A stretch of 64,000 bases of DNA from positions 54,713 through 118,712 of the forward strand of contig JBJEUH010000142.1 in the NCBI GenBank assembly GCA_051883735.1. The letters are read 5' to 3'. The translations under genes and the position numbers were made by a program. Each line of letters starts with the position of its first letter. The stretch's first letter is position 1. Of the stretch, positions 33,586 to 44,875 are shown piece by piece. A model generated the notes under the pieces. The model saw only the letters and a list, made by a program, of their open reading frames with translations. It did not search any database and was not told where the DNA came from. Origin of the DNA: Ventricola sp051883735 (GTDB lineage: Bacteria; Bacillota; Clostridia; Christensenellales; Aristaeellaceae).

Positions 33586-35952
33586 ATGGGCAAAAAGAAA
33601 AAGCGGATTCTGATCGGCTTTTCCGCGCTGATCATTCTGCTGCTCGCAGCTGCTGCGGCGTTTTTCGTCGTCTTCGACGTCGCCAACTGGCAAAGGCTTG
33701 ATCCCGACCGTCTGCATGGTCTGGCGCAGACCTCCTCGCTCTACGACGCGGACGGCGAACTCATGAGCGAGGTGCGCGGCACGGAAAACCGCACGCTCAT
33801 CTCCCTGTCCGAGGTTCCGCGTCACACGCAGCTCGCGTTCATCGCCGCAGAGGATCTGCGCTTCTACTCGCACAGGGGCGTCGACGTGTACCGCATTTTC
33901 GGCGCGCTGAGGAGCAACATCAAAAGCGGAGCGCGGGTCGAGGGCGCGAGCACCATCACCCAGCAGCTCGCCAAGCTGACGCACCTGAGCAGCGAAAAGA
34001 CCATCCGCCGCAAGCTCGAGGAGATCTGGCTCGCCTTGCAGATCGAGCGTCAATACAGTAAGGAAGAGATCCTGGAGATGTACCTGAATACCGTGTACTT
34101 CGGCCGCGGCGCATACGGACTTCAAGCCGCGGCGCGCGCCTTTTTCGGCGTCGACGCCGGTGAGCTGACGCTCGTGCAGAGCGCCAGCCTTGCCGCGACC
34201 ATCAAGGCGCCGTCCGCCTACGCGCCGCACATGAGCCCGGAGAGCAACAAATCCCGAAGGAACTACATCCTGCAAACCATGCTGGACAACGGATTCATCA
34301 CGCAGGAGGAATACGACGAGGCAGCGGAGCAGAGCCTCTGGGTGCTGGCCGAGCAGGAGGATACGCAGATCTACAGCTGGTATGTGGACGAGGTGCTGCG
34401 GGAAAGCAGCGAACGGCTCGGCCTGACCACAGACGAGGTCATCCGCGGCGGCTTCTCGATCTACACGGCCTATGACGCCCGCCTGCAGGGCATCGCGGAC
34501 GACGTGTATGCGGACAGCAGCCTGTTCCCCGCCGGCGCGTCCGACGGCACGCCCATGCAGAGTGCCATGGCCGTCGTGGATACGCACAGCGGCGCTGTGC
34601 GCGCCATGATCGGCGGCCGGGATTACGCCATCAAGCGCGGCCTCAACCGCGCCACGCAGATGCGCCGGCAGCCCGGCTCCGCGCTCAAGCCGCTGGCCGT
34701 ATACGGGCCAGCGCTTGAAAAGGGTTATACCACGGCCTCCGTCCTCCTGGACGAGAAGACGAGCTTTGCAGGCGGCTACACGCCCAAAAACGCCGGCGAC
34801 CGGTATTACGGCAACGTGACGATGCGCACCGCCTTGCGCAATTCGCTGAACACGACGGCGGTTCGCCTGCTTGATGAAATCGGCATCGACAGCTCCATCC
34901 AATATCTGAACAAGATGGGGATTCCCACGCAGGAGAGCGACAGAAACCTTTCCCTCGCGCTGGGTTCGATGACCTATGGCGTAACGCCCGTGGAGCTGGC
35001 GGCAGCCTATGTGCCTTACGCCAACGGCGGCGTGTATCACGAGCCGTATTGCGTGGAAAAGATCGTCTCCTCCGGCGGAGACGTGGTCTATCAGCGCGAG
35101 GAAAGCGGCAAACGCGTCATCTCCGAGCAGAATGCGTACCTGATGACCTCGATGCTTCAGTCCGTCGTCTCCAGCGGCACGGGCACGCGGATGCTCTCCG
35201 CCAACACGCCCGTCGCCGGCAAGACGGGCACCGTATCCATGAGCGGCGGCAACCGGGATATCTGGATGGCCGCTTACAACACGGAGCTGTCCGTCACCGT
35301 CTGGATGGGCTTTGACCAGACGGACGCGCAGCACAAGATTCCCAACGGCATCACCGGCGGCAAGAACACTGCGTCCGTCGCAGCGGCGTTCTTTAAAAAG
35401 GCCTACGCTGACCGGGACAAGCCCAAGTTCACCGAGCCGAACGGCGTCGTCTGGCTGACGCTGGACAAGCGCGCCATCACCGCGCGCGGCTCTGTGATGC
35501 TCGCCGCTGAGACAACGCCCAAGGATTACCGCTTCAGCGAGGTCTTTACCGCCAGCAACCGGCCCTATGCCGTCTCCGATGTCTGGAATGCGCCGCCCGC
35601 GCCGTCCTCCTTCTATGTATCCCACGATGCAGGCGGCTATCCGGAGCTGCACTTTAAGGCAGCCGGAACCGCGCGCTACCGCATCCAGCGCGACGCTGTC
35701 GGCGAATCCGTCATCCTGACCGAGATGATCGGCTCTGCGGGCCAGAGCATCACCTACAGCGATTACAGCGCGGTGCCCGGTGTGCTCTACACCTATCGCG
35801 TGATCCCGATCCACGAGGAGCTTCTGCAGCAGGGCATCTGGCTGGAGGGCAAGCAGGCCGTACAGCTTGCGCAGGTCGCTTCCTCCGCCGGCAGCGGCTT
35901 CCTCGCCGGGCTGCGCAGCCTGATTCCGGCGCTGTCCGGGCAGGCGGAATAA
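33586..35952 (+). CDS. class A penicillin-binding protein (PBP1A family)
   Basis: A 788-residue bifunctional peptidoglycan synthase. After a cytoplasmic KKKKR patch and one membrane helix (about 8-30) comes the GT51 glycosyltransferase with its catalytic Glu in AEDLRFYSHRGVD, plus GASTITQQL and YLNTVYFGRGAYG. The transpeptidase domain has SxxK in PGSALKPLA, SLN in LRNSLNTTA and KTGT in VAGKTGTVS. The last 130 residues form a fibronectin-like tail. The ATG at 33586 has GGGAGG 9 bases upstream. It is divergent from spoIIAA. The only promoter-like element is weak (TTGTGA 33449-33454, TATATG 33472-33477). Confidence 0.93.
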   Translation: MGKKKKRILIGFSALIILLLAAAAAFFVVFDVANWQRLDPDRLHGLAQTSSLYDADGELMSEVRGTENRTLISLSEVPRHTQLAFIAAEDLRFYSHRGVDVYRIFGALRSNIKSGARVEGASTITQQLAKLTHLSSEKTIRRKLEEIWLALQIERQYSKEEILEMYLNTVYFGRGAYGLQAAARAFFGVDAGELTLVQSASLAATIKAPSAYAPHMSPESNKSRRNYILQTMLDNGFITQEEYDEAAEQSLWVLAEQEDTQIYSWYVDEVLRESSERLGLTTDEVIRGGFSIYTAYDARLQGIADDVYADSSLFPAGASDGTPMQSAMAVVDTHSGAVRAMIGGRDYAIKRGLNRATQMRRQPGSALKPLAVYGPALEKGYTTASVLLDEKTSFAGGYTPKNAGDRYYGNVTMRTALRNSLNTTAVRLLDEIGIDSSIQYLNKMGIPTQESDRNLSLALGSMTYGVTPVELAAAYVPYANGGVYHEPYCVEKIVSSGGDVVYQREESGKRVISEQNAYLMTSMLQSVVSSGTGTRMLSANTPVAGKTGTVSMSGGNRDIWMAAYNTELSVTVWMGFDQTDAQHKIPNGITGGKNTASVAAAFFKKAYADRDKPKFTEPNGVVWLTLDKRAITARGSVMLAAETTPKDYRFSEVFTASNRPYAVSDVWNAPPAPSSFYVSHDAGGYPELHFKAAGTARYRIQRDAVGESVILTEMIGSAGQSITYSDYSAVPGVLYTYRVIPIHEELLQQGIWLEGKQAVQLAQVASSAGSGFLAGLRSLIPALSGQAE

Positions 35953-35966
35953 ACCGGCATATCACA

Positions 35967-36011
35967 AAAAGGCATTGAAGAACCGCGCATCGCGTTTCCT
36001 CAATGCCTTTT
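35967..36011. terminator. bidirectional terminator PBP1A / TPR gene
   Basis: AAAAGGCATTGA (35967-35978) pairs perfectly with TCAATGCCTTTT (36000-36011), with a further GCG/CGC stem in the loop. Confidence 0.88.
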
Positions 36012-36020
36012 GATATGGGG

Positions 36021-36713
36021 TTACAGATTTCTCAGCTCGTCGCGCTTGGCGTCGATCATCTCCGGCGTGGCGTAATTGAGCGGAGAGAACATGCCCACGC
36101 GCGCCGTATCCAGGCGATCCTTCGCGCTCTCGATGTCGCCGTTCTCGATGTCATACAGCGCCAGGAAGTAGTTGGTGTCGATGGCCTTGGGCTTGAGCGC
36201 AATCGCCTTGTCAAAGTAGATCTTGGCCGTCTCCTTGTCGCCCACAAGGCGGTAATACGTCTGGCCGAGGTTGTCCAGGAACACCGGGTCCTCGTCATCG
36301 TATTCAATCGCTTCCTTGTTGAAGCGGATCGCCTCCTCCGCGTCGCCCTGCTCGATCTTGAGATAGCCGATGATGGAATACAGCGTGCCGTTCTTGGTAT
36401 GGCGGAACTCGTCGTTCAAAATCTCCATCGCGCGGTCGAGATGGCCCTTCTGCCAGAGGATGATCGCGTAATTGATGTGCAGATCCGTCTTCTCCTTCGC
36501 ATCCATCGGCATCTTTTCCATCTTCTTGAGCACCTCCAGCGCCTTGTCAAACTGGCTGGTGCGGATCAGCAGCACGCTGTAGCTGCGCAGCAGGCGCGGC
36601 TTGTCCATGCCCTTGGCGTAGGCCTCCTCATACAGCTGAAGCGCCGTCCTGTAATCTCCCTTGCTGTGCGCGGTCAGCGCCTTGTTGCCGGCCATATTGC
36701 CCATAAAGCTCAT
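36021..36713 (-). CDS. TPR-repeat protein
   Basis: A 230-residue soluble protein made almost wholly of helix pairs of the tetratricopeptide type, for instance GDYRTALQLYEEAYAKG, GHLDRAMEILNDEF and GDAEEAIRFNKEAIEYDDED. No signal peptide or catalytic motif is visible. Its start overlaps the stop of mrfB by four bases, so it is co-translated with a DNA repair nuclease that itself ends in TPR-like helices. A scaffold role beside MrfAB is plausible but unproven. Confidence 0.8.
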   Translation of the reverse strand: MSFMGNMAGNKALTAHSKGDYRTALQLYEEAYAKGMDKPRLLRSYSVLLIRTSQFDKALEVLKKMEKMPMDAKEKTDLHINYAIILWQKGHLDRAMEILNDEFRHTKNGTLYSIIGYLKIEQGDAEEAIRFNKEAIEYDDEDPVFLDNLGQTYYRLVGDKETAKIYFDKAIALKPKAIDTNYFLALYDIENGDIESAKDRLDTARVGMFSPLNYATPEMIDAKRDELRNL

Positions 36714-37891
36714 CGTGATCTCTCCTCCTGACTCTGTAAGCTCGTTTCACGTTCCTGTTTCCTGCGCAGCCGGTCAATCCGTCTGCGGATCAGCGCCGTC
36801 TGCTGCTCATCTGCGCCCCACAGCGGCGCGACGTTGAGCGCATAGCGTAGCGCGCCGTTTGCGTAGACAAGCGCGCGGGCGTTGTCCTTTGCGATGTGCT
36901 CATAGTACTTTGCCAGCTCGATGTACGGCCATGTGCCGCCCGCGCCCTGCGCGATCATGCTCTGGCAGGTCTTGACTGCCTCGGCCCATTCCTTTTCCTT
37001 TTTGTAGCTGGCGGCCAGGTGCATATGCGCCTGCGCGGACAGCGTGCTGTGGCCGAGGATTTTGAAGCACGCTCTCGCCTGCTGCGTTCTGCCGCCGCGC
37101 ATGAGCGTCCTGCCCACGCCGAAGAGATCCTCCGGATGCGTGAGCGTTTCCGGTGCCCGGAAAGCCGCGCACAGATGCCCCGTCAAGCAGGCAAGGCTCT
37201 TCACATCGTCGAAATTGTGCCGCAGCACGTCCTCCAGCAGCGCAAACTCCTTTGTGCGCACATAATCAAAGTAACGCTGCGGCACCTGCGCGCCCGGCAG
37301 GTCGTCCTGACGCTGCTGGCCGAGCACAGCCTCCTCAAGCGTCGCCAGGTTGCAGCGCTTGAGGCGCAGCTTGTACACGCGCCGCGCGGCGTGCAGCAGA
37401 TCAACGTGCGGCATCTGCGTCACCGGCAGGCGGATGCGGTTCATGACCATGCGGGATTCCAGCAGCGGCAGGTCAAACGTCTTGCCATTGAAGGAGACGA
37501 CCGTGTCCATCTGCCGAAGCAGCGCGGCGATCTCCTCGAGCATCGCCGCCTCCTCGCTGTAATCGCGCATGACATACTGCCGGATGACCATGCCGCGGTC
37601 ATCGATAAACCCCACGCCGATCTCAAAGGCCACGGTGCCCGCGCCGCCGCTCAGGCCCGTCGTCTCCGTATCCAGAAACAGCGCGCGGCGAATGTCCCAG
37701 CTGCTGCCCGCAAAGTGCGGATCGCACGCGCGGATTTCGTCGAGCGTCGTGCATTCGACGCCGCACAGCGCCTGAAGCGGCACGATCTGCTCGCGGCAGA
37801 AGAACGGCTCCTTTTTGATCTCCGGCACAGGCCTGGGCACAGCGGTTTGGCCCGCCGCCACAGCCATGAGCCGTTCGCGAAGGTTTCTCAT
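36710..37891 (-). CDS. mrfB: MrfB/YprB-like DnaQ-fold exonuclease
   Basis: A 393-residue protein with an RNase H-like 3'-5' exonuclease domain. Motif I is LFLDTETTGLSGG, motif II VVSFNGKTFDLPLL and motif III HNFDDVKSLACL, giving the DEDD metal site. The C-terminal 130 residues are TPR-like helices. In Bacillus subtilis YprB (MrfB) acts with the helicase YprA (MrfA) to remove mitomycin C adducts. The ATG at 37891 overlaps the mrfA stop (ATGA), matching the Bacillus gene order. Confidence 0.85.
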   Translation of the reverse strand: MRNLRERLMAVAAGQTAVPRPVPEIKKEPFFCREQIVPLQALCGVECTTLDEIRACDPHFAGSSWDIRRALFLDTETTGLSGGAGTVAFEIGVGFIDDRGMVIRQYVMRDYSEEAAMLEEIAALLRQMDTVVSFNGKTFDLPLLESRMVMNRIRLPVTQMPHVDLLHAARRVYKLRLKRCNLATLEEAVLGQQRQDDLPGAQVPQRYFDYVRTKEFALLEDVLRHNFDDVKSLACLTGHLCAAFRAPETLTHPEDLFGVGRTLMRGGRTQQARACFKILGHSTLSAQAHMHLAASYKKEKEWAEAVKTCQSMIAQGAGGTWPYIELAKYYEHIAKDNARALVYANGALRYALNVAPLWGADEQQTALIRRRIDRLRRKQERETSLQSQEERSR

Positions 37892-40158
37892 AGGGCCATC
37901 AGCCTTTCGGTCAGCAGCAGCGCCGTCTGTTTGCCGCGCTCGCCCACCTCTGCCCGCGGGCCGACGCACGACGGGCAGCCCGACTCGCATGGGCACGCCT
38001 TGATCAGCGCGTGCACGTCGCTGAAGATCAGGCTGCGCATGCCGTACACGCGCTCGCTCAGACCGATGCCGCCGGCATAGTTGTCAAAGACGACGATCGT
38101 CGGCAGCCTGGTAAACGGATCGCGCACGCGGTACTGCACGCAGATGTCGCTCGGCGAGCACATCAGGTACAGCGGAATGATCTGCCGCAGCGCATTGGCA
38201 ATGCCCAGCATGCCGCCCTGCAGATCGTCCATGGAGAGTCCGCCGGTCAGGCGCTCGTCCAGCGCCCACCAGCAGGCGTTCGTCGGCATCTCCAATTCCG
38301 GCAGATCGACCGGGCCGAAGCCCAGCGTCTCCTGCGTGTCCAGCTTGAACTTCTTGAACATCGTCACCAGCCAGGTGACCAGCACCTCGCCGTAGGCCAT
38401 CGTCCCCGAGCCCAGCGGCTGCTCCTTCAGCACGTCAAGCACCTTCACGCTGGTATTGAGGTCGGCGTCGGTATAGTAGTCCACGTTTACGCTGCGCACA
38501 TAGGCCTTTTTCTCGGGGAAGTCGAGCTTCTCCACCTGGAACTGCTGTCCCTCGTGCATGTAGATCGCGTGCTCATGAAGCAGCATGGGCACGGTATAGC
38601 GGTCCATCTCGCCGATCACATTGTGATGCGCGGGGTTGGTGATGTCGATGATGACGAAATTCTCGCTTGTCACCGAGCGTAGCGACAGGTCGGCCGCCGG
38701 GAATTCCTCGGCCATCCAGTAATAGCGCCCGCCGCTCAGGTTTAAAATCCGCTCCTCGCACAGGTAATCCAGCAGCTCCTGCGTGGAGACGCCGTCGGCG
38801 TAATGCTCTCCTTCCTCAAACGGCAGCTCGTACGCCGCGCACTTGACGTGATTGAGCAGCACATACAGGTTGTCCGGGTGCACCAACGCATTTTCCGGAG
38901 AGTGGCCGAAGAAGTATTCCGGATGCGTGACGACGTACTGATCGAGCGCCGAGGAGGACGCGACCACAATCGTCAGCGCCGTGTTCTTCCGCCGCCCCGC
39001 GCGGCCCGCCTCCTGCCAGGTGCTGGCGATGGAGCCCGGATAGCCGCACATCACGCACGCATCGAGCTGACCGATGTCGATGCCCAGCTCGAGCGCGTTG
39101 GTGGAGACGACTGCGCGAATCTCGCCCCTGCGCAGTCCTCGCTCGATCTCGCGCCGCAGCGTGGGCAGATAGCCGCCGCGATAGCCGCGCACGCGGCCCG
39201 CATTGCCCAGCGGATCGCGCACGCGCTCCTTGAGATGGCGCGTGAGCACCTCGACCGTCAGGCGCGATTTGCCAAAGACGATGGTCGGGATGTCGTTGTC
39301 CACCAGCATGGACGCAATGCGCAGCGTCTCCTGCAGGACAGACTTGCGCACGCCGAGCTGCCGGTTGACCACCGGCGGATTGTAAAATACGACGTGCTTT
39401 TCGCCGCTTGCCGCGCCGCTTTTGTCAATCAGCTCGACCGGACGGCCGATGAGCGTCTGCGCAAGCTCGGCCGGATTGGCGATCGTCGCGGAGCAGCAGA
39501 TGAACTGCGGACTGGAGCCGTAGAACCGGCACAGGCGCAGCAGCCTGCGGATGACGTTAGCCAGATTGGAGCCGAACACGCCGCGATAGGCGTGGATCTC
39601 GTCGATGACGATATAGCGCAGGTTTTCAAACAGCTTGACCCACTTGGTATGGTGCGGCAGGATGCCGGAGTGCAGCATGTCCGGGTTGGTGACGACGATG
39701 TGCCCAGCCTGGCGCACCTGCCGCCTCGCAGCCGCGGGCGTGTCGCCGTCGTAGGTGTACGTCTTCACGTCCACGCCCATCGCCTCGATGAGCTCGTACA
39801 GCTCCGAGACCTGATCGGCAGACAGAGCCTTCGTCGGGAAGAGATACAGCGCCCGCGCGTCCGGCTCGTGCAGAATGGTATTGAGCACCGGGAGGTTGTA
39901 GCACATCGTCTTGCCGGAGGCCGTGGGCGTGACGACGCAGATATCCTTGCGCTGCGCCGCCAGGTCAAATGCCTGACGCTGATGGCTGTACAGCCTGTAT
40001 ACGCCGCGCTTTTGCAGCACGGGCGCAATGCGGCTGTCCATCTCCGCCGGGAAATCCTCATAGACCGCCTCCCGCGCCGGGATGGTCTCCCAATGCGTGA
40101 CATTTTCCATGAAGGACGGCGTGTTTTTCAGCCTGCCCAGAAGCTGTTCAAGATTCAT
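37888..40158 (-). CDS. mrfA: MrfA/YprA-like DExH-box helicase
   Basis: A 756-residue superfamily-2 helicase. Walker A is PTASGKT, the box is VIDEIHAYRG, motif III CCSATIANPAE, and the second RecA domain has STNALELGIDIG and QEAGRAGRR. The C-terminal DUF1998-type region ends with a four-cysteine zinc site CPCESGCPSC. This layout is that of YprA (MrfA), the damage-recognition helicase of the mitomycin repair pathway. The ATG at 40158 has GGAGGAA upstream and overlaps the preceding membrane-protein gene by 11 bases. Confidence 0.88.
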   Translation of the reverse strand: MNLEQLLGRLKNTPSFMENVTHWETIPAREAVYEDFPAEMDSRIAPVLQKRGVYRLYSHQRQAFDLAAQRKDICVVTPTASGKTMCYNLPVLNTILHEPDARALYLFPTKALSADQVSELYELIEAMGVDVKTYTYDGDTPAAARRQVRQAGHIVVTNPDMLHSGILPHHTKWVKLFENLRYIVIDEIHAYRGVFGSNLANVIRRLLRLCRFYGSSPQFICCSATIANPAELAQTLIGRPVELIDKSGAASGEKHVVFYNPPVVNRQLGVRKSVLQETLRIASMLVDNDIPTIVFGKSRLTVEVLTRHLKERVRDPLGNAGRVRGYRGGYLPTLRREIERGLRRGEIRAVVSTNALELGIDIGQLDACVMCGYPGSIASTWQEAGRAGRRKNTALTIVVASSSALDQYVVTHPEYFFGHSPENALVHPDNLYVLLNHVKCAAYELPFEEGEHYADGVSTQELLDYLCEERILNLSGGRYYWMAEEFPAADLSLRSVTSENFVIIDITNPAHHNVIGEMDRYTVPMLLHEHAIYMHEGQQFQVEKLDFPEKKAYVRSVNVDYYTDADLNTSVKVLDVLKEQPLGSGTMAYGEVLVTWLVTMFKKFKLDTQETLGFGPVDLPELEMPTNACWWALDERLTGGLSMDDLQGGMLGIANALRQIIPLYLMCSPSDICVQYRVRDPFTRLPTIVVFDNYAGGIGLSERVYGMRSLIFSDVHALIKACPCESGCPSCVGPRAEVGERGKQTALLLTERLMAL

Positions 40159-41701
40159 GCGCGATTCCTCCCGACGGGCGCTGCGCACGAAGGGCGCTCA
40201 GGCCCAGCGCGCAGACGGAAAAGTAGGTCGCAATCAGGATCGGCTGCGTGACGTTGATCAGCAGCACGATGCTGTATGCGAAGACCGACGCAAACGCGCC
40301 GCACGGTAGCGGATCCTGCCCGGCATGGCGCAGCAGCGTCGCCAGCATGGCCGCATAGAACAGGACAAAGGCGGTCATGCCCAGCAGGCCGCAGGTCAAG
40401 AGCATCTGAAGCGGCTGGCAATGCGGATCGTTGAACACGCCGTAGCGCAGCATGGACGGATCGTCAAAATACGGCGTGAGCACGCGCAGCGTCAGCTCCA
40501 TGCCCGCGCCGAAGAGCTTCTGCGCAGCGCTCGCATCGGCAAACGCCCGCATCGAGCGGATCCACGCAAACCCGCGCAGCGAACCCCAGCTGTCATTAAA
40601 CCGCAGAAAAGCAGCCGCCTCGCCCAGGTCGGTCCTCGTATCGACAGCGGAAAAGTAGACCATTGCGCCAAGCAGCAAGAGCGCCGCAAAAGCAAAGCCT
40701 GCAAGCAGCACAGCCGCCGTCTTTTTCCTGCCCGGCGCCTTCCTGCCGCAGCGCGCCAGATGGAAGCATACCGCGGAAAGCACAAGCAGCAAAGCGCAGA
40801 GCAGCTCCCCTGCGTGCAGCTCGAAGAGAAGCCCCGGCAGACCGGCAATCTCAGGTTGAAAGGCGCTGTACCCGAGCAGCACGCACGTCACCGGCAGCGC
40901 GGCGCAGACCATCGCCCAGAGGGCCAATGCGCGCGCCATTTCCGAAAGGCTGCTGCCGGAAAGCGCCAGCAGCGCAAAGCACGCCAGATGCAGCCCGATC
41001 AGCGCGCTGTCCGTGCGCGAAGCCATCGCGCCCATCGCCATCACAGCGGCGCACGACAGTCCAAACGCACGCATGCCCTTCTTCTGCGAAAAGACAAACT
41101 GCCCGCCCGCAAGCGGAAACAGCAGCACCAGATAGGTGCCAAAGAAGTCGAAATGGCCGATCGTGGACAGGAACACCGTTTCCTGCCCCTTTTTGATGCG
41201 CTCATAAAAGCCCAGCGGGTCAAAGCCCATGGCGTTGACCAGGCCCAGCAGCGCGACCGCCGCCGCGCAGACCACGATGGGCGCCAGCAGCTTTCCGCAG
41301 GCGCCGCTCTCGCTGATGATGAAAAATGCCGCGCCGCAGCAGAGCATGAAAATCAGGCCGCAGTAGCGTCCCTCGCTGCCGTCAAGCGTTGCGGACTCAA
41401 ACCCCACTCGCGCACAGGAGATCACGCAGCTGATCAAAAACAGCAGCATCAGCAGCCGGCTCATCCTTCCCGGATGCGGCATACGCTTGTCCTTTCCGCG
41501 CGCAAGCAGCATCGCCGCAGCCATCAGCAGCGCGAGCACCGGCACAACCCGGCAGACCGCCTCGACCTTGAAGCGGTTGATGTCAAAGAACGCATTGTGG
41601 AACAGCAGCGGGAGTACGCACAGCATGAACGCTGCGCACGCCATCGGGATCAGCTCCGGAAGCCGTTTCTTCATTCGTGTGATTGCGCTCATCAAAGCCA
41701 T
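40148..41701 (-). CDS. O-antigen ligase/polymerase-like membrane protein
   Basis: A 517-residue polytopic protein with about twelve hydrophobic segments and a large loop near residues 345-405 (TRTDLGEAAAFLRFND onward). GHFDFFGTYLVLLFPLAGG and the FGAGMELTLRVL / DPHCQPLQMLLTCGLLGM pattern resemble the WaaL/Wzy group (O-antigen ligase domain). In Firmicutes such proteins are often encoded alone and may polymerise or ligate surface glycans. It begins the operon carrying mrfA, mrfB and the TPR gene. The linkage to DNA repair genes is unexplained. Confidence 0.65.
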   Translation of the reverse strand: MALMSAITRMKKRLPELIPMACAAFMLCVLPLLFHNAFFDINRFKVEAVCRVVPVLALLMAAAMLLARGKDKRMPHPGRMSRLLMLLFLISCVISCARVGFESATLDGSEGRYCGLIFMLCCGAAFFIISESGACGKLLAPIVVCAAAVALLGLVNAMGFDPLGFYERIKKGQETVFLSTIGHFDFFGTYLVLLFPLAGGQFVFSQKKGMRAFGLSCAAVMAMGAMASRTDSALIGLHLACFALLALSGSSLSEMARALALWAMVCAALPVTCVLLGYSAFQPEIAGLPGLLFELHAGELLCALLLVLSAVCFHLARCGRKAPGRKKTAAVLLAGFAFAALLLLGAMVYFSAVDTRTDLGEAAAFLRFNDSWGSLRGFAWIRSMRAFADASAAQKLFGAGMELTLRVLTPYFDDPSMLRYGVFNDPHCQPLQMLLTCGLLGMTAFVLFYAAMLATLLRHAGQDPLPCGAFASVFAYSIVLLINVTQPILIATYFSVCALGLSALRAQRPSGGIAHES

Positions 41702-41732
41702 GCATCAGCCCTTCGTTTCAGGATACCTTCTT

Positions 41733-41761
41733 ATTGTAAAACATCTGCGCACGCTGCGCAA
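41733..41761 (-). promoter_or_regulatory. sigma-A promoter of the mrfAB operon
   Basis: Minus strand TTGCGC (41761-41756), 17-bp spacer, TACAAT (41738-41733), about 25 bases before the first ATG. No LexA box was seen near it. Confidence 0.65.
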
Positions 41762-41834
41762 GTACATCTTTCGCGCAAAGCTGGCTGCGCGCTGCAGGCA
41801 GCTTCCGTGAAAAAGCCCCCCGTCTGGCCACAGT

Positions 41835-41858
41835 AAAGGCGGGCATCTGCCCGCCTTT
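41835..41858 (-). terminator. terminator after clpC
   Basis: AAAGGCGGGC (41835-41844) pairs perfectly with GCCCGCCTTT (41849-41858) around a 4-base loop, 5 bases downstream of the clpC stop. Confidence 0.8.
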
Positions 41859-41862
41859 GCCG

Positions 41863-44202
<2,340 letters not shown>

Positions 44203-44229
44203 TGCGATTCATTCCTCCTGTCCGGCAGA

Positions 44230-44694
44230 TCAGGCGCGGCGCTTGGCCAGCGAGAGGATCATGCTGCGCAGCGTGCCCGCGCACAGGGCGTCCTTCATCG
44301 CCAGCGGCAGCGGCACAGCCTGCGGCGAGAGCGCGGCGAGCATCAGGCTCGCCTCCTCAGGCGTCACGATCTTTTCCGTTTTCAGATGCTCGATAATCTT
44401 GGCCGCGTCCGCGCCGCTGATGGACGTGCCGATTCGCTGATACAGCGACTGCAGCAGTTCCTCGCGGCTGGTCGCCGCCAGGCGCACGATGCGGATGTAT
44501 CCGCCGCCGCCACGCCGCGACTCGATCACATAGCCGTGATCCGGCGTAAAGCGCGTGGACAGCACATAGTTGATCTGCGACGGCGCGCACTGGAAGTGCT
44601 CCGCCAGCTCGTTTCTTCTCAGTTCTATTTCATGCGTCTCATCTTCCATGAGCGCCTTGATGAAGTCCTCAATGGAGTCGCTGAGCAATCTCAT
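44230..44694 (-). CDS. ctsR: CtsR heat-shock repressor
   Basis: A 154-residue repressor of clp genes. The winged helix contains LAEHFQCAPSQINYVLSTRFT. The thermosensing tetraglycine wing ESRRGGGGYIRIVRL is intact. The C-terminal dimerisation domain is present. It starts the ctsR-clpC operon, 27 bases before clpC. A CtsR operator overlies its own promoter. In Bacillus CtsR is inactivated by heat and controlled by the McsA/McsB pair, whose genes are not here. Confidence 0.93.
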   Translation of the reverse strand: MRLLSDSIEDFIKALMEDETHEIELRRNELAEHFQCAPSQINYVLSTRFTPDHGYVIESRRGGGGYIRIVRLAATSREELLQSLYQRIGTSISGADAAKIIEHLKTEKIVTPEEASLMLAALSPQAVPLPLAMKDALCAGTLRSMILSLAKRRA

Positions 44695-44726
44695 CAGAAA
44701 TCCCTCTCTTTTCCGTGCATACTCTG

Positions 44727-44743
44727 TTTAACTTTCTTTGACC
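44727..44743 (-). promoter_or_regulatory. CtsR operator
   Basis: On the minus strand GGTCAAA-GAA-AGTTAAA matches the CtsR heptad tandem repeat RGTCAAA-NAN-RGTCAAA with one mismatch in the second half. It begins 6 bp after the -10 box, so bound CtsR would block initiation. Confidence 0.85.
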
Positions 44744-44749
44744 TTCTCT

Positions 44750-44778
44750 ATTATACGCGTTTTCATTTCCGCTTGCAA
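44750..44778 (-). promoter_or_regulatory. sigma-A promoter of ctsR-clpC
   Basis: Minus strand TTGCAA (44778-44773), 17-bp spacer, TATAAT (44755-44750). Confidence 0.8.
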
Positions 44779-44791
44779 GACCAAATTTACC

Positions 44792-44820
44792 TTGCTTCCG
44801 GTCCCCTTGTATCGTATAAT
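44792..44820 (+). promoter_or_regulatory. sigma-A promoter of the abc-f operon
   Basis: TTGCTT (44792-44797), 17-bp spacer, TATAAT (44815-44820). A four-codon minigene ATG-ACA-ACA-TGA (44868-44879) lies between AGGAG and the real start and overlaps it. Confidence 0.75.
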
Positions 44821-44875
44821 AAATTGATAGGTTCTGTACGGACCTACGTTTGATATCGATAGGAGCAATGACAAC

